DNA of 64,000 bases from Brachybacterium faecium DSM 4810 (GTDB taxonomy: Bacteria > Actinomycetota > Actinomycetes > Actinomycetales > Dermabacteraceae): contig CP001643.1 in the NCBI GenBank assembly GCA_000023405.1, positions 558,001 to 622,000 on the forward strand, written 5' to 3'. Position 1 is the first letter of the stretch, and every line of letters begins with the position of its first letter. Shown here piece by piece: positions 17,120 to 25,713 of this stretch. A program made the position numbers and the translations under genes. The notes under the pieces were generated by a model. It searched no databases and was not told the DNA's origin. It saw only the letters and a list, made by a program, of their open reading frames with translations.

Positions 17120-19300
17120 TCACACCCGCTCCACCGCATGCACCGTCCCCGCGAGGTCGGCGAACACGATGTGGTCGCCGAAGGCTGCGCCGCGGGCGAG
17201 CACCGGCACGTTCGCGACGCGGGTGATCGTCTCGATCGCTCCGGAGGAGAGGTCTACGGCGCTGATCAGGCCGGAGTGGCTGGCCGTGTAGACCACCTCG
17301 TCCACGAGCACGAATCCCTCGTCCAGGATCCGTTCGGCGGTCTGATGGCTGGCGAGCTCTGCGCCGGTCGCCGGATCGAGCCGCACCACCCGGCCCCGCT
17401 CGTCCGCCATCACGAGGTCCCCGGCAGAGGTGACGGCCTCCCGCGCGTACTGGAAGGAGCCGTCGAAGCGCCACCGGGCGCCGCCGTCGGCCGGATCCAG
17501 GCACCAGGTGTCCGAGATGCCGGAGACCAGCACGCCGCCATCCGGCAGCACGGTGACCGCATCGTTCCAGGGGCCGTAGATGAAGCGCTGGTAGCTGCCC
17601 TCCCGCTCGGTCACCGAGGTCCTCCACACGTTCTCACCGGTGCGGGCGTCCAGGGCGTGCGCGGCGCCGTCGCCCACTCCGAGGTAGACGTGGGTCCCGT
17701 CGGTGGTGGGCGCCCCCATCGAGGAGGCGGGCAGCTCGGCGGTCCAGAGCACGGTGCCGGAGCCCGCGTCGATCGCGTGCAGCGTCGTGCCTGCGGTCGC
17801 GAACAGCACCTGCGCACCGTCGACCACGCCGGTCCCCGGATCGGCGCCGAACACGGCGCCGGTCGCGCAGCTCCACTGCGCAGAGCCGTCGGCCCCGAGC
17901 CGGTGGAGGTAGCCGGCGGTGTCGGGGACGGCGACCGCAGCGCCGTCCTCGAGGGGGACGAGGTCGTGCCGGATCTCGCCCTCGACCGTGGACGTCCACC
18001 GCACCGCACCGGCATGGTCGAGCGCGGTGACCTGGCCGGAGCTGTCGCCGACCACGAGCAGCTCCTCGTCGCCGCCCCCGACGGTCGCGACCGCGCCCTG
18101 GACCATCCCCGCGACCGGGGTCTCCCACGCGATGCCGGTCTCCTCCCGGAGGTACGGGACCGTGACCAGGCGGTTCCCGGTGTCGTCCTCGGGCCGCACC
18201 CGCACATGCACGCGGTGTGCGCCCTGGGCGATCTCGGCGGCCTCCAGCTGCCCGGAGTACCGCCCTCGGCTCCCCGGCAGCGTCACCCACTCCAGCTCGT
18301 CGTTGCGCCCGGCGTAGATCGAGGCGTCGTAGAACGTCGCGTCGACGGCGCCGCGGAAGGAGCCGGGCAGCTTCACGTCGACGGAGACCGTCTCACCCTG
18401 GTCGGTCACCTCGGCGTTCTTCGGCAGCCAGGTGTCCGTGCCGTGCTCGGGTCGCAGGTCGTAGCTCGCCACGGGGGTCCGCACCGTCTGCGCCGGCACC
18501 TCCAGATCGGGGATCTCCACCCGGGTGACCTGCAGGTCCGCGATGTCGCCGGTGAGCTCGTAGTACGCGGCGACGGTCTTCACGGCGGCGGCCTCGAGCT
18601 GGTCGCGACGGTTGACGCGCGTGAGGAGCTCGCGATGGGTGTGGCCGGTCAGGTGGAGCATGATCGGGTGCTTCGCGACGACGTCCTCGAAGTCCTGCTG
18701 GTTGGCGACGTAGTAGTAGCCCTCGCCCATGGGGAAGTGGGTCACCAGGATCCGCGGGATGTTCTTCGACCGCTGCATCGCCTCCTCCACCTCGGCGAGA
18801 GCGCTGTCGGACCACCACGCGACCTCCTGCTGGTACGTGGTGGTGTCCGCGAGGATCACCCGCACCCCGTCGGCGTCCACCACCCGCACGTCCTCGCCGA
18901 TCCGCTCGTGGCGGAGCCGGGAGGCGGTCGCATCCCAGCGGGTCTCGTGATTGCCGGGGACCGCCGCGATGCGCTCGCGGAGCGCCTCCGGCACCGCGGA
19001 GTCGAACGCGTCGAACTCCGCCGCGGTGCCGTGCTCGGTGACGTCCCCGCCATGGATCACGAGGGTGGGGTCGAAGGTCTCGATCTCCGCGAGCACCGCC
19101 TTCAGCGCCGCCATGTTCTCTGCGTTCTCGGGATCGGCGTGGCTGTCGGCGAGGAACGCGAAGCGCACGCCGCCCGATCCGGGCGGCGCGGCGGGACGGG
19201 GCGCTCCGGCGGAGGCGGGACCGACATGCGCGGCGGCGGCGCCGAACAGGCCGGTGGCGGGCACGGAGGCGAGGGCGGTGCGGCGGGTGAAGCGAGTCAT
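17120..19300 (-). CDS. Tat-exported metallophosphoesterase fused to a PQQ-type beta-propeller
   Basis: A 726-residue protein. The N-terminus MTRFTRRTALASVPATGLFG is a twin-arginine signal. Residues ~45-260 form a calcineurin-like phosphoesterase with FLADSHAD, HGGDVTEHG, VPGNHETRWD and LTGHTHRE metal-binding motifs. A beta-sandwich linker follows, and the C-terminal ~350 residues have repeats such as LDAR/TGENVWRTSV and DPATGAELASHQT typical of PQQ-like eight-bladed propellers (WD-like, not necessarily binding PQQ). Last gene of the kinase-SIS-GH89-sulfatase operon, three bases after the sulfatase stop. Because it is exported while GH89 and sulfatase are not, it may act on extracellular phosphorylated or nucleotide substrates. 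Function unproven. Confidence 0.85.
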   Translation of the reverse strand: MTRFTRRTALASVPATGLFGAAAAHVGPASAGAPRPAAPPGSGGVRFAFLADSHADPENAENMAALKAVLAEIETFDPTLVIHGGDVTEHGTAAEFDAFDSAVPEALRERIAAVPGNHETRWDATASRLRHERIGEDVRVVDADGVRVILADTTTYQQEVAWWSDSALAEVEEAMQRSKNIPRILVTHFPMGEGYYYVANQQDFEDVVAKHPIMLHLTGHTHRELLTRVNRRDQLEAAAVKTVAAYYELTGDIADLQVTRVEIPDLEVPAQTVRTPVASYDLRPEHGTDTWLPKNAEVTDQGETVSVDVKLPGSFRGAVDATFYDASIYAGRNDELEWVTLPGSRGRYSGQLEAAEIAQGAHRVHVRVRPEDDTGNRLVTVPYLREETGIAWETPVAGMVQGAVATVGGGDEELLVVGDSSGQVTALDHAGAVRWTSTVEGEIRHDLVPLEDGAAVAVPDTAGYLHRLGADGSAQWSCATGAVFGADPGTGVVDGAQVLFATAGTTLHAIDAGSGTVLWTAELPASSMGAPTTDGTHVYLGVGDGAAHALDARTGENVWRTSVTEREGSYQRFIYGPWNDAVTVLPDGGVLVSGISDTWCLDPADGGARWRFDGSFQYAREAVTSAGDLVMADERGRVVRLDPATGAELASHQTAERILDEGFVLVDEVVYTASHSGLISAVDLSSGAIETITRVANVPVLARGAAFGDHIVFADLAGTVHAVERV

Positions 19301-19303
19301 CGG

Positions 19304-20728
19304 TCAGTCCTTCGCGGTGGGGACGGGATGCTGGTCGGGGTGCGGGGCGTCGCCGAGCTCTGCCTGGAGCTCGTGGAGACGCTGGGTGAGCTCGCGGCGC
19401 ACCACGGCATAGGCGGGATCGTGAGCGACGTTCAGCACCTCGCGCGGATCGGCCTTCAGGTCGTAGAGCTCCCACTCGGGCACGAAGCGGCGCGAGGAGG
19501 AGCCGGGGTGGCCCAGCCCGTCGTTGTAGAAGTAGACGAGTTTGTAGCGCTCGGTGCGCAGCCCGTAGTGGGCGAGCACATGGGATTCGCCGTCGTCGTT
19601 CTCGTAGTAGCGGTAGTAGACGGCGTCCTGCGTCTCCGCGGTCGAGCCGCGCAGCTGGGGGAAGAAGCTCACCCCCTGCATGTCCTCGTGCGGGTCCGCG
19701 CCGGCGGCATCGAGGATCGTACGGGCGAAGTCGACGTTGGTGACCAGCTGCTCCATCGGCGGACCGGCCTCGATGCGTCGTGGATAGCTGACCAGCAGCG
19801 GCATCCGGATCGATTCCTCGTAGATGAAGCGCTTGTCGAACCAGCCGTGATCGCCGAGGAAGAACCCCTGGTCGGAGCTGTACATCAGCATCGTGTCGTC
19901 GAGCTCGCCGCGATCGGTGAGCCACTGGGTCACCCGGCCCACGCTGTCGTCGATGCCGGCCACGCAGTCGAGGTAGTCCTCCATGTAGCGCTGGTACTTC
20001 CAGCGGGCAAGCTGCTCCGGCGAGAGATCGGCCGGCGGGTCGATCTTCAGATCGTGGGTGGTGAGGTGGTCGGCCACCCGCATCGCGGCGAGATGGGCGG
20101 CCGACGAGCGGGTCGCGTAGTCGTCCTCGAAGGTGGGCGGCAGCGGGATGGGATCGCTGTGCGTACCCGCGTGCTTCTCGTCGGGCTGCCAGTTGCGGTG
20201 GGGCGCCTTGTGATAGATCAGCAGGCACCACGGTTCCTCGCCGTCGAGCGAGTCGACCCAGTCCATGCCCCGCTGGGTGAGCACATCGGTGACATAGCCC
20301 TCGGCGATCTCCACGCCGTCGGGGGAGAGCAGCTGGGGGTCGAAGTACTCGCCCTGGCCGCGCAGCACCTCCCAGTGGTCGAAGCCCTGCGGGTCGTGGC
20401 CCTCGCCCTCGCCCAGATGCCATTTGCCCACGATCCCCGTGCGGTACCCGGCGGCCTGCAGCTGGGTGGCGAAGGTCGGCAGCGAGGCGTCGAAGGAGGA
20501 ATGGAGGGTGGTGACGCCGTTGCGGTGGCTGTGCTGGCCGGTGAGGATCGAGGCGCGGCTCGGGGTGCACACCGCGTTCGTGCAGAAGCAGGCGTCGACC
20601 CGGCGGCCGCGCTCGGCGATGGCGTCGATGTGCGGGGTGTGCGTGACGACGGAGCCGTACTCGCTGATCGCGTGGCAGGCGTGGTCGTCGGAGAGGATCA
20701 GCAGGATGTTGGGGCGGCGGGTGGACAT
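19304..20728 (-). CDS. Type I sulfatase, cytoplasmic
   Basis: A 474-residue formylglycine-dependent sulfatase. The N-terminal metal site is RPNILLILSDDHACH. The activation motif C-x-P-S-R appears as CTPSRASILTGQ, where the Cys must be converted to formylglycine by an FGE encoded elsewhere. HKAPHRNW and SSDQGFFLGDHGWFDKRFIY are the later active-site segments. There is no signal peptide, so it desulfates imported sugars. The start follows GAGGAGGAAC. It lies between GH89 (24 bases upstream) and the phosphoesterase. Context suggests a 6-O- or other sulfated N-acetylglucosamine/uronate glycan; the position of the sulfate is not readable. Confidence 0.92.
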   Translation of the reverse strand: MSTRRPNILLILSDDHACHAISEYGSVVTHTPHIDAIAERGRRVDACFCTNAVCTPSRASILTGQHSHRNGVTTLHSSFDASLPTFATQLQAAGYRTGIVGKWHLGEGEGHDPQGFDHWEVLRGQGEYFDPQLLSPDGVEIAEGYVTDVLTQRGMDWVDSLDGEEPWCLLIYHKAPHRNWQPDEKHAGTHSDPIPLPPTFEDDYATRSSAAHLAAMRVADHLTTHDLKIDPPADLSPEQLARWKYQRYMEDYLDCVAGIDDSVGRVTQWLTDRGELDDTMLMYSSDQGFFLGDHGWFDKRFIYEESIRMPLLVSYPRRIEAGPPMEQLVTNVDFARTILDAAGADPHEDMQGVSFFPQLRGSTAETQDAVYYRYYENDDGESHVLAHYGLRTERYKLVYFYNDGLGHPGSSSRRFVPEWELYDLKADPREVLNVAHDPAYAVVRRELTQRLHELQAELGDAPHPDQHPVPTAKD

Positions 20729-20751
20729 GTTCCTCCTCGAGACGATGCAGG

Positions 20752-23058
20752 TCAGGCCGGGTCCGGCCCGTTCTGTCGGACGGCGGGAGCGAGCCGGGGC
20801 AGCTCGCGGTCGGCGAGGTCGAGCAGCTGGCTGATCGCGGCGGCGGGCTCCCCGCGCGGGGTGGTGGGGTAGGGGGCGGTCGAGTCCCGCCAGTCCTCCT
20901 CGATCCCTCGGATCTGCGCATGCAGCTGCTCGAGATCCGGCGGTGTGGACGGTTCCTCGGCGGTGCGGGCGAGCCAGTCGGTCCACGCCCTCCACCGCGC
21001 CAGGTGCAGGTCGGTCAGCGATCCGGACCAGTGGCGGGCCGAGTAGTCGTGCAGGCCGCTGTCCTGCGTGCCCCAGACGCTGATGAGCGAGCGCGCATCG
21101 CGCTCGAGGGCGTCGGCGAGGCGTTCGTCGGTCCCGGCTCCGGCGCGGGCGTCGGCGATCCAGCGGCCGACGAGCATGTCCGGCCGGGTGGCGGCGACGG
21201 CGTCCACGGCGCGGAGCAGCGCCTCGAGCGTGGAGGCCTCGGCCCGGAGCCGCTCGCCGTCGGCCTCCGCGGCGGCGGCGACGATGGCGCGCAGCGGAGC
21301 GCGAGCGGACTGCGCGCCGACGTGGATCGCGAGCTGGGCGAGATCGCGTGCGAGAGCGTCGCGATGCTCCCCTGATCGCAGCACGGGCAGCAGCGAGCGC
21401 ACGGCATGCGCCAGCGGAGCCAGGGCGCCGAGCATCTCCGCATCGTTCTCCGCGTCGATGTTCGCCGAGGGCGGGCCGTCGGCATCCGGCAGCGCCTCAC
21501 CGGCGAGGCGCTGCGAGGCGAAGGGGAGGCCGCGGGTCCATGGTCGGGCGATCAGCGGCGACGGCGTGGACCGGGTGCGGCCGGGCCCGTACAGGGTGTG
21601 GGCGATGACCTGCCACGCCTGCTGCACCTCGGGGGCGGCGGTGCCGTAGCGGCGGATGATGTGCTCCTCGAGCCAGCGCTCGCGCGGCGGCATCGGGGAC
21701 CAGAGCGCGCGGGTGGCGAGCTCGTAGACCACGGCGTTGTCGTCGAGGGCCTCGGAGGTGATGCCGAACCCCTCGAGCCGGCCGCGGGTGCCCGCTTCAG
21801 CGGCGGTGCGGAGCCCACGGAGGTCGTCGTCGAGCGCGGCGAGATCGCCGAACAGGCCGAAACGCCCGCCGAAGGTGTGGGCGAGGCACCACAGCCAGCG
21901 CCGCCCGTACATCGCCGCGGTGCGGTGCCACATCGGGGCGTGCTCGCCCCAGAGGTCCAGCAGGATCAGCCGGTCCTCCGGGACGCGGGAGAGGAGGCTG
22001 TGCACGCGCTCCTCGGTCCAGTAGGCGGCGCGGTAGTGGAACGGCCAGCCCTGGAGGATCCACACGGCCTGCGGATCCGCGTCCCGCATCGCGGTGAAGA
22101 TCGCCTCGGCGTGCTCGGCGAGCTGCTGCGGGGAGGTCGTCGGCGGCAGGGATTCGATGTACGGGTCGACGGCGTAGTGGTGGTCGGTGCCCAGCAGCTG
22201 CCGCTGATGGCGGTGCAGAGAGGCGGCGGCCTCCGCGAACAGCGGGTCCCCCGGAGCGGCGAGGGCGTTGTGCCAGCCCTGCCAGTCGATCATCCTCTCG
22301 GTGCCCACGAGCTCGGCGGGCAGCTGGCCGCCGAACCCCGGGAGCACCACCGTCATCCCGAGCTCCCGCTCGCGCTCGGCGATCCGCCGTCCCAGCTCCG
22401 CGCGGGCCTCGAGCGCCTCGTCGGTGAGCGCGGCGCCGAGGTCATGGGTGATGCCCATCGTGGTCCAGGGCAGGAAGGCGGGACCGCCGACGAATCGCGC
22501 CGCCGCCTCCCGTTCCACGCCGAGGTCGCGGAGCATCCGGACCAGCACGAGATCGTGCCCCACGAGGTTCAGCGGATGGGTCACGCCGTGCAGCGCCATC
22601 CAGTCGATGTGCTGTTCCCAGCGCTCCCAGTCCCAGAACGCCATCGTGTACCCGAAGGTCACGGGGTTGAGGTGGTACCGGATCTGCAGGGGAGTCTCGA
22701 CACGCTGCGGGGCACGGTCCCGGAGGGAGGCGGGCACGTCGATGTGCGGTGCGGCGTCCCAGGAGAGGTCCGCCCCGAGGACGTCCTCGAACGCGCGGGC
22801 GAGCCCGACGGCGGCGGCCGAGGGGCTGCTGGCCTCGACGCGCAGCTCGCCGCCGGAGACGCCGACGGTGACGTGGTCGGTCTCGACCTCTGCCCCGGCC
22901 CGGCCCGGGCCGCTGCTCCCGGCCCGATCGGGCCGGGGCGCCGGCGCGAGATGGAACTGCACCCGCTCGGCGAGCCCCGGGGCGCGGCGGCGCACCAGCT
23001 CCCGCACCCCGTCGAAGCAGGAGGCGGCGGGGGAGGGGACGGTGTGGTCACGGGACAC
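20752..23058 (-). CDS. GH89 family alpha-N-acetylglucosaminidase
   Basis: A 768-residue enzyme of the NAGLU family, removing terminal alpha-linked GlcNAc from heparan sulfate or gastric-type mucin glycans. Characteristic runs are TFGYTMAFWDWERWEQHIDW and MALHGVTHPLNLVGHD, and LLDLWGEHAPMWHRT, whose Glu aligns with a catalytic acid of human NAGLU; WCLAHTFGGRFGLFGDL follows. No secretion signal or carbohydrate-binding module, unlike the large exported clostridial enzymes, so it works inside the cell. It overlaps the SIS gene by 11 bases. Between sulfatase and SIS/kinase genes it provides the central hydrolysis step. Confidence 0.9.
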   Translation of the reverse strand: MSRDHTVPSPAASCFDGVRELVRRRAPGLAERVQFHLAPAPRPDRAGSSGPGRAGAEVETDHVTVGVSGGELRVEASSPSAAAVGLARAFEDVLGADLSWDAAPHIDVPASLRDRAPQRVETPLQIRYHLNPVTFGYTMAFWDWERWEQHIDWMALHGVTHPLNLVGHDLVLVRMLRDLGVEREAAARFVGGPAFLPWTTMGITHDLGAALTDEALEARAELGRRIAERERELGMTVVLPGFGGQLPAELVGTERMIDWQGWHNALAAPGDPLFAEAAASLHRHQRQLLGTDHHYAVDPYIESLPPTTSPQQLAEHAEAIFTAMRDADPQAVWILQGWPFHYRAAYWTEERVHSLLSRVPEDRLILLDLWGEHAPMWHRTAAMYGRRWLWCLAHTFGGRFGLFGDLAALDDDLRGLRTAAEAGTRGRLEGFGITSEALDDNAVVYELATRALWSPMPPRERWLEEHIIRRYGTAAPEVQQAWQVIAHTLYGPGRTRSTPSPLIARPWTRGLPFASQRLAGEALPDADGPPSANIDAENDAEMLGALAPLAHAVRSLLPVLRSGEHRDALARDLAQLAIHVGAQSARAPLRAIVAAAAEADGERLRAEASTLEALLRAVDAVAATRPDMLVGRWIADARAGAGTDERLADALERDARSLISVWGTQDSGLHDYSARHWSGSLTDLHLARWRAWTDWLARTAEEPSTPPDLEQLHAQIRGIEEDWRDSTAPYPTTPRGEPAAAISQLLDLADRELPRLAPAVRQNGPDPA

Positions 23059-23779
23059 GGCTGAGCCTCCCGCGGAACGTGGCGAGGACGGCCTCGTTGG
23101 TGTCCTCGCCGCTGGTGCGGTTCATGCTGCGCAGCACGGGAGGGGAGACGCCCTCGGTGACCAGGCGCTCCATCGCGCCGATGGCGAGCGAGTGGAGGAG
23201 CAGACCGGCGAGCAGGGTCGAGGTGGGCCCGGTCTCGGTGCCGTCCTCGAGGGTGAGGGTGACATCCCCTTCCGGGGCGTGGGTGTCGAGCACGATGTCG
23301 GCGACGTCCAGCAGCCGCAGGGCGTCGGGATGGCGGGAGCGGCTGGCACCCGAGTGCGTGCGGCTCGTGATCGCGATGACGGTGAGCCCCTGCGCCGCGG
23401 CGTGCTGCGCGACCTCGATGGGGACCGGGTTGATGCCGGAGTGGGAGAGGACCACGAGCACTTCCCCGGCCCGGAGGTCCTGCAGCTCGGCGAGGGCCGT
23501 GCCGTAGCCCTCGAGGCGTTCGATCCGGCCCACGCGGGTGGGTTCCCACGGCGCGAGGGCGGGGTCGTGCAGGAGGTTCACCGGCGCGAGCCCGCCGGCG
23601 CGGAACGTGGCATCGATCGCCGGGAGCATCGAGTGCCCGGAGCCGAAGGCGTGCAGCACCCCTCCGTCCTGCAGGGAGCGGGCGATCAGGTCGCTGGCGT
23701 GCTCGAGGGATCCGGTCTCCTCGGCGCCGCGCTGGATGAGCTCCAGCACGGCGGCGCGGTAGGTCTCGATGGCGGTCAT
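23048..23779 (-). CDS. SIS-domain sugar-phosphate isomerase/binding protein (UPF0309-like)
   Basis: A 243-residue SIS protein. The phosphosugar-binding loops are HAFGSGHSMLPAI and VVLSHSGINPVPIEVAQHA. The length matches UPF0309 proteins, which lack the GlmS glutaminase part. Likely acts on an N-acetylhexosamine phosphate made by the kinase upstream (isomerase or etherase-like role; inference). Its ATG overlaps the kinase stop (ATGA), and its stop lies inside the GH89 gene start, so the three genes are coupled. Confidence 0.85.
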   Translation of the reverse strand: MTAIETYRAAVLELIQRGAEETGSLEHASDLIARSLQDGGVLHAFGSGHSMLPAIDATFRAGGLAPVNLLHDPALAPWEPTRVGRIERLEGYGTALAELQDLRAGEVLVVLSHSGINPVPIEVAQHAAAQGLTVIAITSRTHSGASRSRHPDALRLLDVADIVLDTHAPEGDVTLTLEDGTETGPTSTLLAGLLLHSLAIGAMERLVTEGVSPPVLRSMNRTSGEDTNEAVLATFRGRLSRVP

Positions 23780-24750
23780 GGCTCCTCGTTTCTGAAGGCA
23801 GAGGTCAGCAGGCGGGTGAAGGGGTCGTGCCGGGTGGTGGCGAGCAGACGGCCTCCCTCGAGCGCGTCGTCCGCCATATCCCTCAGACGCACCGCGGGGC
23901 AGTGCGCCCGCAGCGCGCGGGCGGCGGTCTCGCGGAACAGCGCGTCGTCGAACAGGCCGCCGATCGCCGCCACGGGCAGCCCGGTCAGCGGAGGGTCCTC
24001 GAGGCGCCGACCGGCCGCGAGCACGAGGGCGACGAGCTCGGCGGCCACGGCGTCGACCGCGCCGCGCGCCACCTCGTCCCCCTCGGCGGCGGCATGCAGC
24101 ACGAGCGGTGCGAGGGCGGCGACGTCCCGCGTCTGCGTGCTCGAGGCATACAGCTCGCGGAGGGTCCGTTCCGGGTCGGGGCCGGTGAGCGCCGGCGTCA
24201 GCGACGTGGGCGGCGCGGTGCCGTCGAGCGCTGCGAAGGCTGCGCGCAGACCGGCCCGCCCGAGCGCGAAACCGCTGCCGCGGTCCCCGGCCAGGGAGCC
24301 CCAGCCGTCCAGCACCACGGGCGCACCCTGCGCGGAGGCCGCCAGGACGAGGGAGCCGGTCCCGGCCTGGACGAGCACTCCGGGCCGGGCACCCAGCGCC
24401 CCGAGGTAGGCGGCGACCACGTCGTTCTCCACGATCGCCTCGCAGCCCCAGCGGGCCCCGAGCGCGTCCTGGAGCCGGGTCTCGGTCGTCCCGATCCCGC
24501 GGATGCCGGTCGCGGCCAGCACGAGCACGTCGAACGGATCGTGGCCCAGCGGCTCGAGCACGTCATCGATCTGGCGCAGCACCCGCTCCTGTGCTCCCGG
24601 TGCTGCGGGGTGGGGGAGCCCGTGCGGGAGGGAGCGCCGCACGAGCAGCGTCCCGCCCGCGAAGACGGCGGCGCGCAGGGTCGACTTGCCGGCGTCGACG
24701 ACGGCGATGCGGCGATCGTCGACGCACTGCCGACGCTGGGCTGCGAGCAT
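23776..24750 (-). CDS. BadF/BadG-type ATPase, likely N-acetylglucosamine kinase
   Basis: A 324-residue sugar kinase of the ASKHA fold. The phosphate loops are VDAGKSTLRAAVF and QAGTGSLVLAAS, and the adenosine region GDRGSGFALG; these match eukaryotic/bacterial N-acetylglucosamine kinases. First gene of the minus-strand operon. The ATG at 24750 has no ribosome site, but TAGCAT lies seven bases upstream, so it is probably translated from a leaderless mRNA. It would phosphorylate GlcNAc released by GH89. Other hexosamine or glucose analogues are possible substrates. Confidence 0.85.
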   Translation of the reverse strand: MLAAQRRQCVDDRRIAVVDAGKSTLRAAVFAGGTLLVRRSLPHGLPHPAAPGAQERVLRQIDDVLEPLGHDPFDVLVLAATGIRGIGTTETRLQDALGARWGCEAIVENDVVAAYLGALGARPGVLVQAGTGSLVLAASAQGAPVVLDGWGSLAGDRGSGFALGRAGLRAAFAALDGTAPPTSLTPALTGPDPERTLRELYASSTQTRDVAALAPLVLHAAAEGDEVARGAVDAVAAELVALVLAAGRRLEDPPLTGLPVAAIGGLFDDALFRETAARALRAHCPAVRLRDMADDALEGGRLLATTRHDPFTRLLTSAFRNEEP

Positions 24751-24757
24751 GCGGCGG

Positions 24758-24763
24758 ATGCTA
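24758..24763 (-). promoter_or_regulatory. -10 box for leaderless transcription of the kinase operon
   Basis: TAGCAT fits the actinobacterial TANNNT element, and seven bases separate it from the ATG, placing the predicted transcription start at the start codon. The -35 region (GGTCAC, 17 bases upstream) is weak and overlaps a GGTAACC/GGTGACC-like half-site, so a regulator may act there. Confidence 0.5.
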
Positions 24764-24780
24764 ATGCGGGCCGCGAGCGA

Positions 24781-24895
24781 GTGACCAGGGTTACCGGACC
24801 AGTGGATCACGTTCTCGGCGATTCCCCGCGGGAGGCCATCGGAGTTACTGGACCACCCGAGCGAAACGTCTTGCGACGGGTGGACCGGTGGTCCA
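24781..24895. promoter_or_regulatory. Divergent regulatory region with GntR-type half-sites
   Basis: The space between the kinase operon and the gntR operon holds a perfect inverted repeat TGGACC-GGT-GGTCCA (24881-24895). Related half-sites are CCGGACCAGTGGATCAC (24794-24810) and TTACTGGACCACC (24845-24857). HutC-subfamily GntR proteins such as DasR bind GGTCTAGACC-like sites, so these are candidate operators for the adjacent GntR protein controlling both directions. The 15-base palindrome is seen directly; the binding protein is inferred. Confidence 0.6.
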
Positions 24896-24933
24896 AGATC
24901 TGTCGGCATACCGCAGGGAACGAGGAGGTGCCC

Positions 24934-25713
24934 ATGCGACCGGCGCGAATCGCCCAGGAGGTGCGCGACGCCATCGAGGCGCGCTACATCGCCGGCAGCG
25001 AGCCCTCCTCCGTCCTGCCCTCCGAGCGGCGCCTCGCCGAGGAGTTCGGCGTCGCCCGGGCGACGGTCCGCTCCGCGCTCGCGATGCTGCGGGAGCAGCA
25101 GCAGATCCGTTCCGGCGGAGGCGGCCCCGCGATGGTCGTCGACCCCCGGCTGACGAAAGCGCCCCGGCTGTCCTCCTTCACGCAGGATGCCCTCGCCCGC
25201 GGCTGGCAGCCCTCGAGCCGTGTGCTCGAGGTGGAGGAGGAGAGGGCCGATGTCACGGTCGCGCGCGACCTCGGGATCTCCTCCGGGGCGGAGGTGGTGC
25301 GGATCCAGCGGCTCCGCCTGGCCGATCACAGCCCGATGGCGATCGAGGAGGTCTGGCTCTCCGAGGATCTCTTCCCGGGCCTGGCCTCCGAGGATCTCAG
25401 CGGGTCCCTCTACGAGCTGCTCGAGACCCGCTACGGCGTGGCCGTGTACCGGCACGACCGGCGCATCTCCGCCATCTCCGTCGACGCGGTCCACGCGGAG
25501 CTGCTCGACATCGAGGTGGGCGCCGCCGCGCTCTTCGCCACCCAGATCGGCGTCGACCGGCGGGGGCGGCGCCTCGAGCTGGGCCGCTCGATCTACCGCG
25601 GCGACCGGTTCGACTTCACCACGGTCACCTTCGCCGCCGGCCGGCAGGGACCGGCGCCGGGGCGTTCCCACAGACCAGTGAACAGCAGGACGAACAGGGA
25701 GGTACGGCCATGA
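24934..25713 (+). CDS. GntR/HutC-family regulator with UTRA effector domain
   Basis: A 259-residue repressor. The winged helix-turn-helix reads LPSERRLAEEFGVARATVRS (residues ~30-50), followed by a UTRA domain with GAEVVRIQRLRLADHSPMAI and an ELLDIEVGAALF-like core (LLDIEVGAAALFATQIGV). The ribosome site AGGAGG precedes the ATG. The stop overlaps the next ATG. It resembles DasR/NagR regulators of amino-sugar uptake that sense GlcN-6-P or GlcNAc-6-P, which fits the divergent GH89/kinase operon; the ligand is an inference. Confidence 0.9.
   Translation: MRPARIAQEVRDAIEARYIAGSEPSSVLPSERRLAEEFGVARATVRSALAMLREQQQIRSGGGGPAMVVDPRLTKAPRLSSFTQDALARGWQPSSRVLEVEEERADVTVARDLGISSGAEVVRIQRLRLADHSPMAIEEVWLSEDLFPGLASEDLSGSLYELLETRYGVAVYRHDRRISAISVDAVHAELLDIEVGAAALFATQIGVDRRGRRLELGRSIYRGDRFDFTTVTFAAGRQGPAPGRSHRPVNSRTNREVRP

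Noticed and set aside
16826..20872. A plus-strand open frame of about 1,350 codons opposite the phosphoesterase and sulfatase genes
   Set aside because: The opposite strand has clear family motifs (calcineurin-type metal sites, C-x-P-S-R). The plus frame is low-complexity, rich in Arg/Gly/Val/His, and is an antisense artefact of high GC.
24934..25713. Naming the GntR regulator dasR or nagR
   Set aside because: Domain layout and context fit, but the candidate sites differ from the known DasR consensus and the ligand is unknown, so no symbol was given.
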